NCBI RefSeq assembly: GCF_017893945.1
Contig: NZ_CP054257.1
Location: forward strand, 1,550,001-1,614,000
DNA: 64,000 nucleotides
Direction of reading: 5' to 3'
DNA from: Treponema parvum
GTDB taxonomy: Bacteria > Spirochaetota > Spirochaetia > Treponematales > Treponemataceae
Under the pieces are notes generated by a model, which searched no databases, was not told where the DNA came from, and saw only the letters and a list, made by a program, of their open reading frames with translations. Shown piece after piece: positions 61,451 to 64,000 of the stretch (position 1 is the stretch's first letter; each line of letters starts with the position of its first letter). The position numbers and the translations under genes were made by a program.

Positions 61451-62326
61451 ATGACAAAAAAAATTCCTCCGACTCCTTATTATCACAAAGGCGTGATGAA
61501 ATCTAAAACATATGAAATTTATTATAACAGCGATTTTTCGCTCGGCCGCATCGGAAAGCATACGCACAGTCATTACGAATTTTATTTTTTAATATCAGGA
61601 AGCGTTATGTACACAGTAGACGAAAAAACGTACCCTCTACGCCCGGGCGATATTCTTTTAGTCAAGCCCGAACAGGCGCATGCCGCATTTATAACCGAGA
61701 ATCAAAAAAATTATGAACGCTATATTCTCTGGCTTAACGCCGATTATCTCAAACAGCTTTCGTCCATAGATACCGATCTGCTTCTCCCCTTCCGCAAAAT
61801 AAATTTTTCCGGTTCTTATCTGCGCCTGCCCCACGATATGCGCCTGGTATTCGCCAATTTGCTTCAAATGATTTTAATCCAGTTCAATTCGCACGAATAC
61901 GGCGCCGACCTCTTAGCCGGTTCCTATATCACCGAACTGCTCATCCATATCGCGCGTATCAAATTATATTGGCAGCCTGTCTATTTTGAACGCGATATTG
62001 ACAACAACCCGATAGTTTTACGCACGTTAAATTATATCGCCGAACACATCCGCGATGACATCGGCATTTCGGATATCACAAACGAATTGTGCATAAGTCG
62101 CTCGCGCCTTTCAAAGATTTTTTCTGACTGTATGGGAACGTCCGTCCATCAATACATCATAAAAAAGAAACTCTATCTGGCAAAACAGGAACTAATATCG
62201 GGGCGCGTTTCCGTTAAAACTCTGTGTGCGAATTACAACTTCGGAGATTATAGTTCGTTTTATCGGGCATTTAAAACAGAGTTCGGCATGTCGCCGAGAA
62301 AGCTCGTACGCGATTTAAAGAAATAA
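61451..62326 (+). CDS. AraC-family regulator with N-terminal cupin
   Basis: A 291-residue transcription factor. Cupin sensor at residues about 20-110: GKHTHSHYEFYFLISGSVMYTV, YPLRPGDILLVKPEQAHAAF. The C-terminal AraC pair is at about 185-288: LNYIAEHIRDDIGISDITNELCISRSRLSKIF, CANYNFGDYSSFYRAFKTEFGMSPRKLVRDL (in part). GGCGG precedes ATG 61451. It is divergent from the phosphatase-tctCBA-MBL operon and is its likely regulator, sensing the substrate through the cupin. Confidence 0.9.
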   Translation: MTKKIPPTPYYHKGVMKSKTYEIYYNSDFSLGRIGKHTHSHYEFYFLISGSVMYTVDEKTYPLRPGDILLVKPEQAHAAFITENQKNYERYILWLNADYLKQLSSIDTDLLLPFRKINFSGSYLRLPHDMRLVFANLLQMILIQFNSHEYGADLLAGSYITELLIHIARIKLYWQPVYFERDIDNNPIVLRTLNYIAEHIRDDIGISDITNELCISRSRLSKIFSDCMGTSVHQYIIKKKLYLAKQELISGRVSVKTLCANYNFGDYSSFYRAFKTEFGMSPRKLVRDLKK

Positions 62327-62329
62327 TGT

Positions 62330-62628
62330 GCGCCGACGTCAGGCTTTGCGCACCGAATACTGCAGACGCCGACCGCCGGACACGTTTTTGCGCCGCGCAT
62401 TGCCTGCCGCAGTCAGCTGTCGCCGCCTCGCGTTCCGCCTTGTTTGTGCCGATTCTTATACCCGTACAGTCCCCGGCTATCTTGCACCAGCCGGTCATAC
62501 TTCCGTACCGTGCGCCTTGTAAGCGCGCTTTGTCTGCACTCCCGGCGGAGCCCTGCCTTGTTTGTGCCGATACCTGTTTTCGCTCGTGCAGTCCCGCCGC
62601 TCTTACGCCGACCGCCTTTCTATTTTGC
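62330..62628 (+). repeat. GC-rich direct repeat, copy B (right flank of transporter island)
   Basis: Aligns with copy A on the same strand (CCGCCGGACACGTTTTT at 62373). It is longer and internally duplicated: CTTGTTTGTGCCGAT occurs at about 62440 and again at about 62558. Copies A and B bracket the six-gene transporter island. Together with the left end of the insertion sequence it fills the gap before the transposase gene. Confidence 0.75.
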
Positions 62629-62634
62629 GTATTT

Positions 62635-62689
62635 CCTCAAATAAAAATCTAACCCAAATGATTTAGGTTCCTCAAGTAAAAATCTAACC
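62635..62689. repeat. Left end of the insertion sequence, doubled 20-bp repeat
   Basis: Two direct copies of CCTCAARTAAAAATCTAACC (62635-62654 and 62670-62689), 15 bases apart, differing at one position. Confidence 0.85.
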
Positions 62690-62693
62690 GTAG

Positions 62694-63896
62694 CTATTTT
62701 GACCAAGGGACAGCCATAGAGATAAGCGTACTTTGGAGCTGTTGTGTTTTCTCAAGCAGCAGTTGCAAATCCAAGTTGACCATTCTCCGTCTCAGTTCCT
62801 CTTTTTCAGCAGGGCTCAGTTCCTTGCTTTCCATAAGCCTTCGGTAAGGAGTCTTAGCAGTATCATATTTTTTTATAACCTTTGCGTCTATTCGTGCCTT
62901 AGCGATAATCTTCATCGAAGGGAAAAAAAAGTTGACGAGCTTGTTATAGTATTCATACAGTTCTGCCATGACTTCTCGTGTTTCTTCTCCTTCAAAGCGG
63001 TAATAGCCGACAATTCTTCGTACCACACTGTCATTTTTCTGCTCGACAAAGCAATTGTCATTCTTTTTGTATTCTCTACCTCTGGTAAATACAACCTTAT
63101 GCTCTTGGCACCATTGCAACAGCTGAGTATTTTTGAACTCACCTCCGTTATCACTGTCGATGCCTTTCATCTTAAACGGTAATTTTTCTTTTACATCATC
63201 GACCGCTTCTTTTGTCCAGCGTTGGGCTTTGTTCAAAAGAGCTCTGTTTTCCGTCCATCCTGAATGCACGTCGGTGAGTGTGAGCGTACAAACATACTGA
63301 CCTTCGCTCCTCATACCGCAATGAGCGACCGTGTCGGCTTCAAAAAAGCCTGGTTTTTTCTCGTCCCAATTGAAATAGGTGCGTATGGGAATAAGCTTAT
63401 TCAGATTTTTTGCAGGACGTGTGGTCGAAATACCGCGGATTGAATGTTTTGGGATTTCCGGCTTGAGAATCCTTGCGACCGTTGCGCTTGATATGGCGCT
63501 TAGTTTAAGCTTGAGTTGTTCATCATAGCCTGCCTTTTGAGCAAAGTAGTCGATGTTGTCGCGGATGAACGGAACAAGGCGTTTTGCACACAGATACATC
63601 GATAAAATCCACAGGCGAATAACTTCCTGTTGTACGTCTTGACAGTAGTATTTTTCATAGCGCCGCTTTTTGCGTACTTTCGTAATGACCTGCACGCTCT
63701 TTTTTTCAACGTTGTTAAAGTGTGTTATTTTTATGTACGCCGTGTTTTTCAAAATGTGGATGGCATACTTTCGGTTGTAGCCGGTGGTCGCAATGAACTC
63801 ATCGATGATTTTCGTCTTGTGCTTTTTGCTTGCCGTACAGTAGCGTTTTGCCGTTTCTTCGGTTAATTTCTGTTTCGTTTTCATGTCTAACCCCAT
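62694..63896 (-). CDS. DDE integrase-core transposase
   Basis: A 400-residue transposase. Residues about 10-95 form a basic helix-turn-helix region (EFIATTGYNRKYAIHILKN). The rve core follows with FFEADTVAHCG (first Asp), GIDSDNGGEFKN (second Asp) and NDNCFVEQKN (catalytic Glu), giving a complete DDE triad. The C-terminal helices contain HFNYYN-like aromatic and charged residues typical of IS481/ISNCY-type integrases. ATG 63896 has GGAAGGG upstream. It is the only gene of the element at 62635-63989. Confidence 0.9.
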   Translation of the reverse strand: MGLDMKTKQKLTEETAKRYCTASKKHKTKIIDEFIATTGYNRKYAIHILKNTAYIKITHFNNVEKKSVQVITKVRKKRRYEKYYCQDVQQEVIRLWILSMYLCAKRLVPFIRDNIDYFAQKAGYDEQLKLKLSAISSATVARILKPEIPKHSIRGISTTRPAKNLNKLIPIRTYFNWDEKKPGFFEADTVAHCGMRSEGQYVCTLTLTDVHSGWTENRALLNKAQRWTKEAVDDVKEKLPFKMKGIDSDNGGEFKNTQLLQWCQEHKVVFTRGREYKKNDNCFVEQKNDSVVRRIVGYYRFEGEETREVMAELYEYYNKLVNFFFPSMKIIAKARIDAKVIKKYDTAKTPYRRLMESKELSPAEKEELRRRMVNLDLQLLLEKTQQLQSTLISMAVPWSK

Positions 63897-63935
63897 TTTG
63901 CCCTTCCTTCGGGCTTCTATTGTGACTCAGATTTG

Positions 63936-63989
63936 GGTTAGATTTTTACGTGATTCACCGCTTTTTTTTCGGTTAGATTTTACGTGAGG
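63936..63989. repeat. Right end of the insertion sequence, doubled repeat
   Basis: GGTTAGATTTTTACGTGATT (63936-63955, inner) and GGTTAGATTTTACGTGAGG (63971-63989, outer), complementary to the left-end copies. Confidence 0.8.
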
Positions 63990-64000
63990 CAATGCGTTTT

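Larger units (their letters stand above)
62635..63989 (-). mobile_element. Insertion sequence with integrase-core transposase
   Basis: About 1.36 kb. The left terminus CCTCAAATAAAAATCTAACC (62635-62654) matches the complement of the right terminus (63971-63989, one base shorter). Each end has a second inward copy (62670-62689 and 63936-63955). The transposase frame is intact, so the element may be active. I could not define a target duplication. Confidence 0.85.

Noticed and set aside
62326..62652. Cys/Pro/Ala-rich open frames in repeat B
   Set aside because: They follow the repeat, have no family resemblance, and similar frames appear in repeat A.
1..64000. CRISPR array
   Set aside because: No set of regularly spaced short direct repeats was seen; the repeats present are hairpins, IS ends or the island flanks.

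Overview
The window reads as chromosomal DNA of a spirochaete, most likely a Treponema. The evidence is a flagellar sheath protein (FlaA) next to a spirochaete-type SPASM protein and cell-wall genes, substrate-binding proteins with the treponemal 'AAGSSES' signal-peptide junction, a two-permease Lol-like exporter, and moderate G+C. The species cannot be fixed from sequence reading alone. No rRNA, tRNA or CRISPR was seen; there is one tmRNA.

Layout. 1-916: partial RelA/SpoT-type alarmone synthetase. 917-2490: structured 3' region, terminator, flaA and its promoter. 2529-10943 (minus): a tightly packed operon encoding a spiro-SPASM protein, a glycosyltransferase-like protein, a SpsF/PseG-like/methyltransferase fusion, an ATP-grasp ligase, a cell-wall amidase and a GerMN-like protein. 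It looks like a glycan-modification and envelope operon feeding the flagellar filament or cell surface. 11004-14581 (plus): xseA-xseB-mutL. 14695-23656 (minus): a YesMN-type two-component system, a CUT1 sugar ABC importer (binding protein and two permeases, no ATPase), a GH3 and a GH130 enzyme, together an oligosaccharide (perhaps mannoside) utilisation locus. 23695-29260: TPR proteins, a metallophosphoesterase, a ParB-like protein and an STAS/HATPase anti-sigma pair. 29280-35054 (minus): a GntR regulator and a ribose-type ABC importer in an operon with a UlaG-like lactonase. 35451-35805: tmRNA. 36068-37926: SPOR-domain and secreted proteins. 38093-44185 (plus): NDP-sugar dehydratase, sugar aminotransferase, then three subunits of a molybdenum-hydroxylase-like complex that has lost nearly all cofactor motifs. 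44227-46951: ruvA-ruvB-queA. 46983-54865: NAGPA-type lipoprotein and a Lol/Mac-like exporter cluster with LolA-like and beta-barrel proteins, then a WecA-type transferase. 55063-56232: DUF4143-type ATPase. 56254-62628: an island (tripartite tricarboxylate transporter, PP2C-like phosphatase, MBL hydrolase, AraC regulator) bracketed by related GC-rich direct repeats. 62635-63989: an insertion sequence with doubled ends.

Three signals stand out. First, at least four genes (ruvA, the Lol-type ATPase, the STAS gene, the DUF4143 ATPase) have a sigma70 -10 box exactly six bases before the start codon and no Shine-Dalgarno, which predicts leaderless mRNAs. Second, a two-hairpin element with compensatory changes recurs in the 3' regions of flaA and ulaG. 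Third, the xanthine-dehydrogenase-like trio keeps open frames while its iron-sulfur and molybdopterin motifs are gone.
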